Positions 44,001 to 54,649 are shown, counted from the stretch's first letter. The stretch: DNA of 64,000 bases from Oceanicola sp. (GCA_022447275.1 JAKVBK010000009.1:16150-80149); one strand, 5' to 3'. Translations and numbers: made by a program. The notes: a model not told the origin generated them from the letters alone.

Positions 44001-46208
44001 ATGAGCGGTGGTAGCGGGAATCAACCTGTCTTACGGGCAGAAAAGCGTGGCAAAGGTCGAAAAACCGGCCCAACCGGCAAATCGCCGAGCGCTGGACGCC
44101 GTGCATCGTCCGGCGGCGGTTCGGGTGCAAAGCCTCCCAAACAGCGCCCTTCCGCCCGCAAACCAGCCCGCAAGCAGGCGCGGGGGCCTTTGGCTTGGTT
44201 GGGGCGCGTTATCGCTTGGTTCGCCTGGCTGATCTGGGCCTTTGTCTGGCGCTCTGCGCTGATCGTTGGCCTGATGGTGCTGGCTGCCGTGACATACACC
44301 GCGGTTCAAATGCCGCCTGTTTCTTCGCTCGTCGACGGCAGGGTGGCCGGGTCCGTGACATTGCTGGACCGGGAGGGGGAGGTCTTTGCCTGGCGGGGTG
44401 AGCAGTTCGATGTCATCACCTCGCTCGACCAGGTGTCGCCCCATCTTGTAAATGCGCTGGTCGCCACCGAAGACCGGCGGTTTTTTCGCCATTTTGGCGT
44501 GAGCCCCCGGGGCGTTGCCTCCGCTGTGCGCATCAACTTGTCGGAAGGGCGCGGCCCACTTTCGGGGCATGGCGGATCGACGCTGACCCAGCAGACCGCG
44601 AAACTGCTTTGCACCGGACGGCCGTTCGACCCTGAAATCTGGGAAGACGAAGCGGCCTATGAGACAGAATGCCGGGATGCATCGGTATGGCGCAAGGTCA
44701 CAGAGGCTGTCTATGCCCTTGCCATGGAGGCACGCTACTCCAAGGAAGACATCCTGACGATCTATCTCAATCGGGCCTATCTCGGTGCGTCTGCGCGTGG
44801 CTTTGAAGCGGCGTCACAGCGCTATTTTGGCATACCGGCACGGGCGCTCAATCCGGCCCAATCCGCGATGCTTGCAGGTTTGCTCGTCGCACCCTCACGC
44901 TATGCGCCAACCGCCAATCTGGCGCGTTCGCAGGAACGGGCGGCAACGGTAATCAAGCTGATGTATGATCAGGGCTACATTACCGAAGCGCAGCGGGATG
45001 AAGCCTGGGCCAACCCGGCCACGCTGTCGGAAACTGCACAACAACCGGTAGGGGGCGCGTTTGCCGATTGGGTGATGCTCTCGGGCCCCTCATTCCTGAC
45101 CCGTGACACAACAGAAGACGTGATCCTGCGCACGACCTTGGACCAGAAGCTCCAGCGTGCGGCTGAAGAAGCGATGGAACAGGTCTTCCGTGAGAAAGTG
45201 CGTGAGGGCTCCGAGGCGCAGGCGGCGATCATTGTCATGAGTGCCGATGGGGCCGTGCGCGCGATGGTGGGGGGGCGCGACCCCTCGATCAGTGGCGGTT
45301 TCAACCGGGCCGTTCAGGCCAACCGACAGACGGGCTCAGCCTTCAAGCCGTTCGTCTACGCGGCCGCCCTCGATATGGGCTACAGCCCGCTGGCGACAGT
45401 TGTGGATGAACCGATCACACTCCAAGTGCCCGGTTCGGGCCCTTGGGAGCCGAAGAACTATGACCGGAAGTTTCGTGGCCCGGTAACATTTGTGGAAGCC
45501 TTGAAAGACAGCCTCAACGTGCCCGCCGTCCGGATCTCCGAAGAGGTGGGGCGAGAGGCCGTGCGCCAAGTGGCCTCCGATTTTGGCGTCGAAAGTGATC
45601 TCGCAGATGGGCCGGCGCTGGCGCTTGGCGTGTCTGAAAGTACGTTGCTTGAAATGTCGGGTGCCTATGCGGGGATCCTGAACGGCGGCCGCTCGGTGAC
45701 GCCCTACGGACTGACGGAACTGCGCTTGCAAGGCGACAGCCTGCCGTTGATGGGCCAAGAGGGTGGCTTTGGGGAGCGGGTGATCTCCGAGAATGCCGCC
45801 CGCGAACTGGTCTGGATGATGAACGCGGTCATCGCAGACGGGACCGGGCGCAGGGCGCAATTGCCCGATGCACGCCCGGCAGCTGCCAAAACGGGCACAA
45901 CCCAAGCTGCTCGGGATGCCTGGTTTATCGGGTTTACAGCGGATTACGTGGCGGGCGTCTGGATGGGATATGATGACAATACACCCCTGACGGGCGTGAC
46001 CGGCGGCGGCCTGCCGGCGGATATCTGGCGCGAGACCATGCGCCGTGTGCACGCGGATCTGCCCATCCGTGCACTTCCCATGACCGCGCCGACCCCGGAG
46101 GAAGTCGATGCTTTGGGAGCGAATGCCCAGGGATCTAACCAGACTGAAACAGGCGACCGAAATCCGTTCCTGCTCAACGTGTTGCGCGATATCCTTGGCG
46201 GCCAATAA
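44001..46208 (+). CDS. Class A penicillin-binding protein, transglycosylase/transpeptidase (735 aa)
   Basis: Polymerises and cross-links peptidoglycan at the inner membrane. A basic, Ser/Lys/Arg-rich cytoplasmic tail (1-60) leads to a membrane helix (about 75-100). The GT51 domain has catalytic E157 in A-T-E-D-R-R-F-F and G-G-S-T-L-T-Q-Q. The transpeptidase has S446-A-F-K449, S-L-N and K630-T-G-T. The start is set at ATG 44001 with GGGCAGGAA upstream; an in-frame codon at 43947 adds 18 residues without a good site. It resembles the PBP1A group but lacks a clear OB domain, so no symbol is given. Confidence 0.92.
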   Translation: MSGGSGNQPVLRAEKRGKGRKTGPTGKSPSAGRRASSGGGSGAKPPKQRPSARKPARKQARGPLAWLGRVIAWFAWLIWAFVWRSALIVGLMVLAAVTYTAVQMPPVSSLVDGRVAGSVTLLDREGEVFAWRGEQFDVITSLDQVSPHLVNALVATEDRRFFRHFGVSPRGVASAVRINLSEGRGPLSGHGGSTLTQQTAKLLCTGRPFDPEIWEDEAAYETECRDASVWRKVTEAVYALAMEARYSKEDILTIYLNRAYLGASARGFEAASQRYFGIPARALNPAQSAMLAGLLVAPSRYAPTANLARSQERAATVIKLMYDQGYITEAQRDEAWANPATLSETAQQPVGGAFADWVMLSGPSFLTRDTTEDVILRTTLDQKLQRAAEEAMEQVFREKVREGSEAQAAIIVMSADGAVRAMVGGRDPSISGGFNRAVQANRQTGSAFKPFVYAAALDMGYSPLATVVDEPITLQVPGSGPWEPKNYDRKFRGPVTFVEALKDSLNVPAVRISEEVGREAVRQVASDFGVESDLADGPALALGVSESTLLEMSGAYAGILNGGRSVTPYGLTELRLQGDSLPLMGQEGGFGERVISENAARELVWMMNAVIADGTGRRAQLPDARPAAAKTGTTQAARDAWFIGFTADYVAGVWMGYDDNTPLTGVTGGGLPADIWRETMRRVHADLPIRALPMTAPTPEEVDALGANAQGSNQTETGDRNPFLLNVLRDILGGQ

Positions 46209-46368
46209 GCGCTTTGAAACCCTCCCGCGCGGCCTTGTCGATCAAAGATCGACATCGGCCACTTGGGCAAGGCGCGCGGGCAAAGGGCGCGCTATCCCCA
46301 AAGAGCCGCTCCGCGCGCGCCGAAAAGGGTGGCGCTGACCCACACGATCTGGGGCGCGCTAAAGGCCC

Positions 46369-46390
46369 GTCTTTGTCTTGAAAATACTCA
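46369..46390 (+). repeat. Dispersed intergenic repeat D (partial)
   Basis: GTCTTTGTCTTGAAAATACTC matches the first part of copies A and C, then diverges, lacking the CCGGGGG end. It lies between the converging penicillin-binding protein and HlyD genes. Confidence 0.5.
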
Positions 46391-46460
46391 AAATGCACCG
46401 CTGGCAAACCGCACTTCTGCATCAGCATTTATAGTCTGACTAAGTTCGACCCTGAGCGGT

Positions 46461-47744
46461 CTACCCTTCGCGGAAAGCGCGGTTGAAGTAGTCCGTCAGC
46501 GGCTTGACCAAATACGCCATCGGTGTGCGCTCTTCTGTCCGGATATACGTTTCAACCGGCATCCCCGGCAGGACTTCTTGGCCTGCAAGCTTGTCAAATT
46601 CCCCTTCCAGCAATTCCACCTCCGCACGGTAATAGCTGGACTGAGTGCGTTCATCGGTGAAAGCATCCGGTGAAATCTGCACAATCCGCCCAAAAAGCTC
46701 TGGCGTGGTGCGTTGGTCAAAGGTGGAAAAGCGCAGGGTCGTGTCCTGTCCGACATAGACTTGATCCACATGGATGGGCTCTACCCGTGCCGTGATGACA
46801 AGCGGTCGGTCCTGCGGGATCAGGTAAAGCACGGGTTGCGCCGCTTGGATCACCGCGCGCTCGGTCGTGACTTGGAGATCATAGACAATTCCAGCCAGAG
46901 GGGCACGGATGTCGAGCCGGGACAAGCGTTCCAGCAAAAGCCGCCGGCGCTCTTTCAATTCGAGCAGATTGTACTGCAGGTCACGCAGTCGGGTGATGGC
47001 ATCTTCCCGGCGTCGTGTCTCAAGCTTCAGGATTTCGATCTCGATCTCGGTCACACGGCCTTCAGCCTCTGCACGGTTTGCGGCCAGCTCACCAATAGAC
47101 CCCCGAAGCCGCGCCTCTTCCCGCTGGAGCGAGAGCACACGACTTGCCTGTGCCAGACCCCGGTCAAGCAGGTCCTGCTGGCTGGCCAACTCCTCGGCGA
47201 TAAGCGCAAGTTGAATTTCAAGCGCCTCCTTCTGAGCATCGACCCCGGCAATCTGGCTTTCGGTCTGCGCGGCGCGCCGGTTGAGCTGCTCGATCTCCTT
47301 GTCGACACTTTGGCGCCGCGCTTCAAAGAGCGAGGTTTGGCCCTGCACCAACTCGGCCATGTCCGGGCTTTGCGCGGCAACATCAAGAAGTTCTGATTCA
47401 AAGGTAATTGCATCAGCGCCATCGCGCTCAGCCTGCAAGCGCCCGGAGCGGGCCATCAGTTCATAGAGCTGGCCCTCAACGATCGCCAATTCCCCTGACA
47501 GATCCTTGCTGTCGAGGCGCAACAAAACCTGGCCTGCATCTACGGGCTTGCCTTCATCAACGAGCACCTCAGCCACAATCCCACCATCCAGATGCTGGAT
47601 GACCTGTCGGTTTTGATCCACCTCCACCTGTCCCATGGCGATTACAGCGCCCGAGATATTGGCGAGCATGGACCATGCACCAAAACCACCCACAAGGATC
47701 AGAAGGGCGATGAACCCGATGATCAGATGTCCGCGCGCCTTCAT
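46461..47744 (-). CDS. HlyD-family type I secretion adaptor (427 aa)
   Basis: Membrane-fusion protein of a type I secretion system. One N-terminal membrane helix (about 7-30), a split biotinyl-lipoyl domain around a long coiled coil (about 95-290, heptad-rich in Glu/Arg/Leu), and the C-terminal barrel with P-G-M-P-V-E-T-Y-I, the standard PrtE/LapC-type ending. Its start overlaps the ABC gene's stop by 4 bp, so the two are one operon. No TolC gene and no obvious RTX substrate is nearby. Confidence 0.92.
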   Translation of the reverse strand: MKARGHLIIGFIALLILVGGFGAWSMLANISGAVIAMGQVEVDQNRQVIQHLDGGIVAEVLVDEGKPVDAGQVLLRLDSKDLSGELAIVEGQLYELMARSGRLQAERDGADAITFESELLDVAAQSPDMAELVQGQTSLFEARRQSVDKEIEQLNRRAAQTESQIAGVDAQKEALEIQLALIAEELASQQDLLDRGLAQASRVLSLQREEARLRGSIGELAANRAEAEGRVTEIEIEILKLETRRREDAITRLRDLQYNLLELKERRRLLLERLSRLDIRAPLAGIVYDLQVTTERAVIQAAQPVLYLIPQDRPLVITARVEPIHVDQVYVGQDTTLRFSTFDQRTTPELFGRIVQISPDAFTDERTQSSYYRAEVELLEGEFDKLAGQEVLPGMPVETYIRTEERTPMAYLVKPLTDYFNRAFREG

Positions 47745-49483
47745 GATACGCCTCCGCTCTGGCCCGTGGAATTGGTGATCTCGCTGTGGTTTTTGACCAT
47801 CTCACGCAGCACTTCATCGCGTGGACCAAAGGCTTTGCGCATGCCGCCATCGAGCACAAGCAGCATGTCACATTCCTGTATTGCGGCGGGGCGATGTGCC
47901 ATGATCAGCACTGACTTGTCCTCGGCCTTCATGGTGCGAATAGCCTTGTTCAAAGCTTCGGAGCCCTCATTGTCGAGATTTGAATTCGGCTCATCTAGCA
48001 CGAGCAAAACCGGATCTCCATAAAGCGCGCGCGCCAAGCCAATTCTTTGAATCTGTCCGCCTGACAGGCGCCCACCCGCAGCGGATACCTGCGTGTCATA
48101 GCCGTTGGGCAACCGGACGATCATTTGGTGTGCATCGGCCTTCTTGGCTGCGGCCACGATTTGTTCGGGGTCCGGATCTGGTGCCAGGCGGCTGATATTC
48201 TCGGCGATCGTGCCATCCAAGAGGCTGACACGTTGCGGCAGATATCCCACCAGCAGGCCAAGAACGTCTGGATCATACTGATCCAGCGCAGCCCCATCGA
48301 GGCGAATCTTGCCCCCTGCCGTGCGCCAAACGCCGGTCAAGGCGCGGGCCAGGGTGGATTTTCCTGCGCCAGAGGGGCCGATCACCCCCAGCGCTTTGCC
48401 TGGCTCAAGCTTGAAACTGATCATGCGCAGGGTGGCCTGCGTTTCGCCCGGAGGCACGATGGTCGCTTGTTGTACGTCGAGGATGGCTCTTGGCCTCGGC
48501 AGTGGTGTGCGCTGCACCTCATCGGGTACTTCGGCGAGCAACTTGCCAAGATTTTTCCAACCCTTGGAGGCGCGTTGGATGAATTCCCACTGGCCAACGG
48601 CCAGTTCTACCGGGGCCAGCGCCCGGCCCATCAGGATAGAGCCTGCGATCATCGCGCCCGCGGTGAGTTCATTCTGCAGCACCAGATATGCGCCAAGCGC
48701 AAGCATGGCTGATTGCAGAAACAAGCGCATTGTTTTTGTTGTTGTGGTGAAGCCGCCCGCACGATCTGCTGCCGTAACTTGTTTGCTCAGGGCGGTGCCG
48801 CGGGCCTGCATCCATCGCTGGAAGGTGGCGCCGCGCATGCCGAGCGATTGCACCATTTCGGCCTCATTCCGCATTTGTTCGGCCATCAGGTTTGCTTTGT
48901 GGCCAAGGCCTGCCGCCTCCATGGAGGGCTGGCGGGTGAGCCACTGGTTCAGGATGGCAATGCAGATCAGCAGGCACCCCCCTGCGAGAGCCAGAAAGCC
49001 CATTAACGGATGAAAAATGAAGATCGCCGCCAAAAACAGGGGCGTGAATGGCATGTCATAAAAGGCCAGCAGAACGGGTGATCCCATAAACTTCTGCACA
49101 GTTTCGAGATCCTGCAAGGAGGCGGCTGCCGCCTGATTGCCAGGCTTTACGGCCTCTGCGCGCAGCACGGCCGAGAACACGCGCCGGTCCATCAGCGCTT
49201 GGAATTGGGCGGCCGCCCGCGCGACGACCCGGCCGCGCACGAAATCAAGAATGCCCATCATCAGATAGAGGAAGGCAACCAGAACAAAGAGCGCAACCAG
49301 CGTTGCCTCCGAACGCGAGCTCAACACCCTGTCATAGGTTTGCAGCATGAAAAGAGGGCCGGTGAGCATTAGAAGGTTCACGAAGATCGAAAACACAAAA
49401 GACGAAACAAACAGGCCACGCCCCTTTGCGCGCGCATCGCGAAGTTCGGCAATACCGGCCTCTATATCGGGCGCTGCGGCCAT
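47741..49483 (-). CDS. Type I secretion ABC transporter, permease/ATPase (580 aa)
   Basis: Energises export through a TolC-type channel. Six membrane helices occupy about 25-290. The nucleotide-binding domain has Walker A G-P-S-G-A-G-K375-S-T, signature L-S-G-G-Q and Walker B V-L-L-V-L-D-E-P. There is no N-terminal C39 peptidase or C39-like domain, which places it in the PrtD/AprD group that exports RTX proteases, lipases or surface proteins. The substrate is not in this window, unless the giant protein at 1-20579 uses it, which is not supported by distance. Confidence 0.93.
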   Translation of the reverse strand: MAAAPDIEAGIAELRDARAKGRGLFVSSFVFSIFVNLLMLTGPLFMLQTYDRVLSSRSEATLVALFVLVAFLYLMMGILDFVRGRVVARAAAQFQALMDRRVFSAVLRAEAVKPGNQAAAASLQDLETVQKFMGSPVLLAFYDMPFTPLFLAAIFIFHPLMGFLALAGGCLLICIAILNQWLTRQPSMEAAGLGHKANLMAEQMRNEAEMVQSLGMRGATFQRWMQARGTALSKQVTAADRAGGFTTTTKTMRLFLQSAMLALGAYLVLQNELTAGAMIAGSILMGRALAPVELAVGQWEFIQRASKGWKNLGKLLAEVPDEVQRTPLPRPRAILDVQQATIVPPGETQATLRMISFKLEPGKALGVIGPSGAGKSTLARALTGVWRTAGGKIRLDGAALDQYDPDVLGLLVGYLPQRVSLLDGTIAENISRLAPDPDPEQIVAAAKKADAHQMIVRLPNGYDTQVSAAGGRLSGGQIQRIGLARALYGDPVLLVLDEPNSNLDNEGSEALNKAIRTMKAEDKSVLIMAHRPAAIQECDMLLVLDGGMRKAFGPRDEVLREMVKNHSEITNSTGQSGGVS

Positions 49484-49703
49484 ATGTTGGTCCTTTCTCA
49501 GGCGGGCGGTAATTCGCCATTTGCCTTCTACGTGTGTTGCGGCCCCGAAAAGAGCCCTGTCTGGCGCTGCATTCCCTAAAGGCAGCTCTCTTCCTTGTGG
49601 GGAACCCTACCTTGTTCTGGACGCGGCGGAGCGCTAGTTTAAACATCCAAGCTGGTCCGCGTCCTTGAACAATAGGCATACGCGCAATTCGTAAGGATTT
49701 CTA

Positions 49704-50462
49704 TTGTTTGTTCCCTTAATAAAGTTTTGTCGCAACGGGTTTGCAATGATAATTCTGGTGGTGCTGGCTGGATGCACCGCGGTACCGGATGGCGCTGAAT
49801 TCAGCGATCCCTATGAACAGGCCAATCGTAAAGTGCACAGTTTCAACACAGGTGTGGACCGTGTGTTGCTGCGCCCGTCATCGCAGGCCTATGGCACTGT
49901 TATCCCAGAACCGGTGAAGCAAGGGGTGACCAACTTCGCGTCCAACCTCAATCAGCCGGGCTACGTGGTGAACGACGTACTGCAAGGCAATGTCGAGGAT
50001 GCCAGCCACAACTTTTTCCGCTTTCTCGTGAACACGGTTTTTGGCTTTGGCGGGCTGCTCAACCCGGCGGACAGTTTCGGGCTGGAAGAGCGCAGCAGTG
50101 ATTTCGGCGAAACGCTCCATGTGTGGGGAGCAGAAGAGGGCAATTATCTGGAGCTTCCGCTTCTGGGCCCCTCCACGGGTCGGGATGCTGTGGGCACGGT
50201 TGTTGACATCGCGATGAACCCTTTGAATTTCGTCTTGCCCAGCGAACAGGCGGCAGCGGCGGCAATCGCCTCGGGCGCGTCTTTGGTTGGGGATCGTTAT
50301 CAATATTCCGATTTTATCGACTCAATCCTGTATGAAAGCGCAGACAGTTATGCGCAGGCGCGCTTGCAATATCTGCAAAACCGTCGTTTCACTTTGGCGG
50401 ATGGCAGCGTTGAGGAGGAGGATTACTTTGATCCTTTCGAAGATGAAGACTTCCTGCAGTAA
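49704..50462 (+). CDS. mlaA: MlaA-family lipoprotein (252 aa)
   Basis: Outer-membrane lipoprotein that removes misplaced phospholipid from the outer leaflet. Lipobox L-A-G-C24; then Y-E-x-A-N-R and the family's D-P-Y-E-Q and G-N-Y-L-E-L-P-L-L-G-P segments. The TTG start at 49704 has AAGGA 7 nt upstream and gives a complete signal peptide; the first ATG downstream would leave too short a signal. The acidic C-terminus overlaps mlaC by 20 bp. Confidence 0.92.
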   Translation: MFVPLIKFCRNGFAMIILVVLAGCTAVPDGAEFSDPYEQANRKVHSFNTGVDRVLLRPSSQAYGTVIPEPVKQGVTNFASNLNQPGYVVNDVLQGNVEDASHNFFRFLVNTVFGFGGLLNPADSFGLEERSSDFGETLHVWGAEEGNYLELPLLGPSTGRDAVGTVVDIAMNPLNFVLPSEQAAAAAIASGASLVGDRYQYSDFIDSILYESADSYAQARLQYLQNRRFTLADGSVEEEDYFDPFEDEDFLQ

Positions 50463-51081
50463 TTTTTCCAACGAGAGCGATGCGCAAGATGTCTCGCGCC
50501 GCGCCCTGCTGGCGGGCGGGGCTGCCTCTTTGGGCTGGCTGTGTCTGTCCGGGCCGGCAATCGCGCTGACCGAGCAACAGGCCCGGAAGATGGTTGAGGC
50601 GCTCGTTGATGAGGTCAATGCGATCATCGTTTCCAAGGACAGTGAAGCCAATAAGATCCGCCGGTTTGAGCAACTGTTCATAAAGTATGCCGATACTGAC
50701 TTCATGGCCCGCTACGCCTTGGGAGCTGACGGACGCAGCGCGTCAGCGGCGGATATCAAAGCCTTCACCAAGGCCTTCCAGGGCTATGTTGCACGCAAGT
50801 ACGGCGGCCGGTTCCGTGAATTCATCGGGGGCCGTCTTGAAGTAATGTCGGCTGCAAAACGCAAGTCGATCATCGAGGTCAAAACAAAGGCATTCTTGCA
50901 AGGCACTGCGCCCTTTGAGGTGACGTTCCAACTGTCTGACAGGTCCGGGTCCGATCGGTTCGTGAACATGTTCATCGAAGGTGTGAACCTGCTTTTGACC
51001 GAGCGCACTGAAATTGGCGCCCTGTTGGACCGCAGAGGGGGCTCGATCCGCAAGCTGGCCGAAGATCTGAAAACCCTCTGA
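50443..51081 (+). CDS. mlaC: MlaC-family phospholipid-binding protein (212 aa)
   Basis: Periplasmic carrier moving phospholipid between MlaA and the inner membrane. A twin-arginine-like signal (S-R-R-A-L-L-A-G-G, then a hydrophobic stretch to A-I-A-L) is followed by the MlaC/Ttg2D fold with family segments F-M-A-R-Y-A-L and F-x-E-F-I-G-G. The ATG at 50443 is used. A TTG at 50428 with GAGGAGGAG upstream is a real alternative that adds five residues. The rest of the Mla system (mlaFEDB) is not here. Confidence 0.9.
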   Translation: MKTSCSNFSNESDAQDVSRRALLAGGAASLGWLCLSGPAIALTEQQARKMVEALVDEVNAIIVSKDSEANKIRRFEQLFIKYADTDFMARYALGADGRSASAADIKAFTKAFQGYVARKYGGRFREFIGGRLEVMSAAKRKSIIEVKTKAFLQGTAPFEVTFQLSDRSGSDRFVNMFIEGVNLLLTERTEIGALLDRRGGSIRKLAEDLKTL

Positions 51082-51180
51082 GGTGGCCACAGCTTTCGTC
51101 GCGTGGTCTGCGTTGCGGCCCCTTCCATCTGCTCCGCTGGCGGCATAACGTGCCTTCAAATCACTTTGGAGTTACGTGAC

Positions 51181-51648
51181 ATGAGCGGTCATATCGAAGA
51201 ACGGCTTGCGAATATGGGAATTGAACTGCCCGAGGCACCCGCCCCTGCGGCAAACTATGTCCCCTATGTGCAATCCGGCTATCAGATCTTTGTTTCCGGG
51301 CAGATCTCAATCGACGCCGATGGGCAGTTGATCAAGGGAAAGCTGGGGGATGGCATGTCTGTCGAAGCAGGCGCAGAGGCCGCAAAGCGCTGTGGCGTTG
51401 CGCTGCTCGCGCAGGTCAAGGCGGCCTGTGGTGGCGATCTGGATCAGCTCAAGCGCGTGGTGAAGCTCACCGGCTTTGTAAACTCCACTGCCGATTTCAC
51501 AGATCAGCCCAAGGTCATCAACGGGTGCTCTGACTTTCTCGTCGACGTTCTGGGAGATGCAGGCCATCATTCCCGCTCGGCAGTTTCCGCCGCGGCGCTG
51601 CCGTTGGGTGTGGCTGTTGAGATCGAAGGTATTTTCGAGTTGGTCTGA
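51181..51648 (+). CDS. RidA/YjgF-family protein (155 aa)
   Basis: The RidA fold is seen in V-P-Y-V-Q-S-G, V-S-G-Q-I and V-K-L-T-G-F-V-N-S, and it ends in V-A-V-E-I-E-G-I-F. This longer (about 155-residue) subgroup of RidA proteins does not always act as an enamine/imine deaminase. Start ATG 51181, with GGAG 9 nt before it; the region in front (to 51103) is open but not supported. Confidence 0.88.
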   Translation: MSGHIEERLANMGIELPEAPAPAANYVPYVQSGYQIFVSGQISIDADGQLIKGKLGDGMSVEAGAEAAKRCGVALLAQVKAACGGDLDQLKRVVKLTGFVNSTADFTDQPKVINGCSDFLVDVLGDAGHHSRSAVSAAALPLGVAVEIEGIFELV

Positions 51649-51680
51649 TTTCAATGAACTGCTCCGGGAACGAAACCGAT

Positions 51681-52436
51681 ATGCTGCCCAAAGCGCTTTT
51701 AAACCGGCCCATCGCCCATCGCGGTCTGCATGACCGTGCAAGCGGCGTCATCGAGAACAGTCGTGGTGCCTGTCTTGCTGCCATTGAGGCCGGGTATGGG
51801 ATTGAGATTGATCTCCAATTGTCGCGTGATCGTGTCGCGATGGTGTTTCATGACGAGCACCTCAATCGTCTGACGCCCTCTAAGGGGCCCACCGCGTCGC
51901 GCCTGTGTTCTGAATTGGCAGAGATCCCGCTGAAGGGGGCTGATCCCGCTGAAACCATTCCAACCCTGGCGGAAGTGCTGGAATTGGTGAATGGGCAGGT
52001 GCCGCTTCTGATCGAGATCAAGGATCAGGACGGGGCGCTTGGGCCCAATATTGGCCCCTTGGAAGATGCGGCTCTCGCCGCGCTGGAAGGATATGAGGGG
52101 GATGTCGCGCTGATGTCCTTCAATCCCCATTCCGTGGCTTATCTTGCTGACGCGGCCCCCAACCTTCCGCGCGGGATCGTGACCGACAGTTTTGACCCGG
52201 TATTCTGGCCGGATCTGCCGCCTGAAACGGGGCGTCAACTGGCAGGCATCCCCGATCTGGAACGCACCGGTGCGCATTTTGTCAGCCATGCCGCCCGAGA
52301 TCTGCGAAACCCCGCCTTGGCCCGTGTGAAGGAGCGTGGCCTTCCGATCCTGACATGGACAATTCGCAGCCCAATCGCCGAGGAAGCTGCGCGCCGCATC
52401 GTCGATAATGTCACCTTCGAGGGGTATCGCCCTTAG
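51681..52436 (+). CDS. Glycerophosphodiester phosphodiesterase (251 aa)
   Basis: Splits glycerophosphodiesters into glycerol-3-phosphate and an alcohol. The TIM-barrel signature is complete: I-A-H-R-G at the N-terminus, E-N-S, E-I-D and H-D-E-H-L-N-R, which carry the two catalytic His and the Ca2+ ligands. No signal peptide, so cytoplasmic (UgpQ-like). ATG at 51654 and 51681 are both possible; the later one fits family length better. Only 32 bp separate it from the RidA-family gene. Confidence 0.9.
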   Translation: MLPKALLNRPIAHRGLHDRASGVIENSRGACLAAIEAGYGIEIDLQLSRDRVAMVFHDEHLNRLTPSKGPTASRLCSELAEIPLKGADPAETIPTLAEVLELVNGQVPLLIEIKDQDGALGPNIGPLEDAALAALEGYEGDVALMSFNPHSVAYLADAAPNLPRGIVTDSFDPVFWPDLPPETGRQLAGIPDLERTGAHFVSHAARDLRNPALARVKERGLPILTWTIRSPIAEEAARRIVDNVTFEGYRP

Positions 52437-52549
52437 CGCTGACCCGCGCCTGAGGGACACATGAAAACCTGTCCTGGCATCGCGCCATCACCTTGACCTG
52501 CCTGCCGAAGACGCCACATCGATGGGTGGTTCCAGCAAGGATGCGCTCG

Positions 52550-53782
52550 ATGCCACCCAACCCGATGCATGAGATCGATACCGACGCCGATCACCCCGTC
52601 ACCCAGGTGGAGATCGAGGTGGTCGAGACCGTGGCCGCCGTTGATGCGGCGCAATGGGATGCATGCGCGGCGCCAGAGGCTGCAGACGGGGGGCGCCCGT
52701 ACGATCCCTTCACAACTCATCGCTTTCTGAAGGCTCTGGAAGACAGCCGCTCCGTGGGCGTTGGGACGGGATGGCAGCCTGCCTATCTACTGGCGCGCAG
52801 CGGTGGCCTGCTGATTGGCGTGGCGCCGATGTATGCCAAATCTCACAGCCAGGGCGAATATATCTTCGATCATTCCTGGAGCCACGCCTACGAACGCGCG
52901 GGCGGGCGATACTACCCTAAATTGCAGATCGCCGTGCCATTCACACCCGCGACCGGACGCCGGTTTCTGACCCGCCCGGGGCACGAGGCGGCGGCCATTC
53001 AGGCGCTGACGCAGGGCGCCGTACAGGTGGCGGCCAACAATGGCATGTCCTCGGTGCACGTTACCTTCTGCACCGAAGAGGAGGCCATCGCAGGCGCTGC
53101 CATGGGGTTGATGCATCGCAAGACGCAGCAATTTCACTGGCGCAATGACGACTACGCCTGCTTTGACACTTTCCTGTCGGCGCTGTCTTCGCGCAAGCGC
53201 AAGACGATCCGCAAGGAACGCCGTGTGGCACAGGGGTTTGGGGGCGAGATCCTTGCCCTGACAGGCGCTGACATCCAGCCCGAACACTGGGACGCGTTCT
53301 GGCATTTTTACCAGGACACGGGCGCGCGCAAATGGGGCACGCCCTACCTGACGCGGGCCTTCTTTGACCGCGCGCAGGACAGTCTGCGGGATGATATTCT
53401 GTTGATCCTTGCGCGCCGTGATGGCCGCTATGTGGCGGGCGCGCTGAACTTTATCGGCCGCGATGTTCTTTTTGGCCGCTATTGGGGGGCGATCGAACAT
53501 CACGACTGCCTGCATTTCGAGGCCTGCTACTATCAGGCCATCGATTTTGCGATTGCCAATGGGCTGTCCCGTGTCGAGGCTGGCGCCCAAGGCGAGCACA
53601 AGCTGGCGCGGGGCTACATGCCTGTCACGACCCATTCCCTGCATTGGATCGCCGACAAGGGCTTTGCCAATGCCGTGGCAGAGTATCTTGATCATGAAGC
53701 ACGCGCCGTGGGCGAGGAGATCGAGATTCTGACAAGCTATGGTCCGTTCAAACGCACGGGCACCGAAGACACCCCGGAATGA
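52550..53782 (+). CDS. FemAB-like N-acyltransferase family protein (410 aa)
   Basis: Matches the DUF482/PF04339 group of FemAB-like GNAT proteins by its middle and end: [26 protein letters not shown], and [14 protein letters not shown]. Members are often annotated 'peptidoglycan biosynthesis' or GNAT but most have no measured activity. The start is set at ATG 52550, with AAGGA 8 nt before it. Confidence 0.85.
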   Translation: MPPNPMHEIDTDADHPVTQVEIEVVETVAAVDAAQWDACAAPEAADGGRPYDPFTTHRFLKALEDSRSVGVGTGWQPAYLLARSGGLLIGVAPMYAKSHSQGEYIFDHSWSHAYERAGGRYYPKLQIAVPFTPATGRRFLTRPGHEAAAIQALTQGAVQVAANNGMSSVHVTFCTEEEAIAGAAMGLMHRKTQQFHWRNDDYACFDTFLSALSSRKRKTIRKERRVAQGFGGEILALTGADIQPEHWDAFWHFYQDTGARKWGTPYLTRAFFDRAQDSLRDDILLILARRDGRYVAGALNFIGRDVLFGRYWGAIEHHDCLHFEACYYQAIDFAIANGLSRVEAGAQGEHKLARGYMPVTTHSLHWIADKGFANAVAEYLDHEARAVGEEIEILTSYGPFKRTGTEDTPE

Positions 53783-53798
53783 AAATGGAAGGGCCGCA

Positions 53799-54080
53799 AT
53801 GGCTGAGAAACTGACCGACCGATCATCGCTTGAGCCCTTGTTTGCCTCGGGTTGGCAGCTTCTCGAGGAACGAGATGCGATTTCCAAGACGTTCAAGTTT
53901 CGCGATTTCACCGAGGCCTTTGGCTGGATGGCGCAAGTGGCTCTGGCGGCGGAAAAACACGATCACCATCCAGAATGGTTCAATGTCTACAACCGTGTGG
54001 ACGTGACGCTGACAACCCATGACGCAGGCGGCCTGTCAGAGTTGGACGTCGCGCTGGCCCATCTCATGGACGGCATCTGA
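53799..54080 (+). CDS. phhB: 4a-hydroxytetrahydrobiopterin dehydratase (93 aa)
   Basis: Pterin-4a-carbinolamine dehydratase, recycling the pterin used by aromatic hydroxylases. The active-site motif E-K-H-D-H-H-P-E-W is complete and length is normal. The start is the ATG after GGAAGGG; upstream codons lie inside the previous gene. It is 16 bp after the acyltransferase gene. Without a hydroxylase next to it, a role in other pterin chemistry is possible. Confidence 0.93.
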   Translation: MAEKLTDRSSLEPLFASGWQLLEERDAISKTFKFRDFTEAFGWMAQVALAAEKHDHHPEWFNVYNRVDVTLTTHDAGGLSELDVALAHLMDGI

Positions 54081-54108
54081 GCCGGGCCTGCCCGCCGGCA
54101 CCCCCAAT

Positions 54109-54137
54109 AAAAAAGCCCGCCGGGTGCGGCGGGCTTT
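54109..54137. terminator. Bidirectional terminator (phhB / peroxiredoxin)
   Basis: 8-bp stem GCCCGCCG (54115-54122) with CGGCGGGC (54127-54134). A-run before and T-run after it serve both converging genes; the minus-strand T-tract (TTTTTT) is the stronger. Confidence 0.88.
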
Positions 54138-54160
54138 GACATGGTCGCGTTGCGCAGGCC

Positions 54161-54649
54161 TCAGGCCATTTCCGCCAGCAGCGTTTCCCCTGCGCTGATG
54201 GAGCACTCGCCCGGGCTGTCTTCCAGGTTGAACTGGGTGACTTTGTTGTCTTCTACCACCATGGCATAGCGCTTGGAGCGGCCATAAAGGCCAACGGGCG
54301 GAGCGTCAAAATCCAGGCCAAAGGCCTTCGTCAGGCTGCCGTCGCCATCGGCAACCATAGACATTCCGGCGGCTTTTGCACCGGTCGATTCTGACCAGGC
54401 ATCCACGACAAACACATCATTGACGGTGACGCAGACCACCTCGGCCACTTCCTTCTCGGCCAGCTTGTCCATGACGCGGATGAAGCTGGGCACATGGGCG
54501 GTGGTGCAGGTGCCGGTAAATGCGCCCGGAAGGCCGAACAACACGATCTTGCGCCCATTGGTAAGGCTGGACAGGGAAACGGTCTCTGGTCCGTTTTCGC
54601 CCATGCGCAGCAGGTTTGCTTCTGGTAGCTCAGAGCCGACTTCGATCAT
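54161..54649 (-). CDS. Peroxiredoxin, Prx5 type (162 aa)
   Basis: Reduces peroxides with thiol or glutathione. The peroxidatic Cys lies in P-G-A-F-T-G-T-C, and a second Cys in P-G-E-C-S near the C-terminus may resolve the sulfenic acid. The usual third residue before Cys is Pro; here it is Gly (T-G-T-C for T-P-T-C). Length matches the 160-residue group if the ATG at 54649 is used, with GAGGGG upstream; an ATG at 54667 is also possible. Confidence 0.92.
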   Translation of the reverse strand: MIEVGSELPEANLLRMGENGPETVSLSSLTNGRKIVLFGLPGAFTGTCTTAHVPSFIRVMDKLAEKEVAEVVCVTVNDVFVVDAWSESTGAKAAGMSMVADGDGSLTKAFGLDFDAPPVGLYGRSKRYAMVVEDNKVTQFNLEDSPGECSISAGETLLAEMA

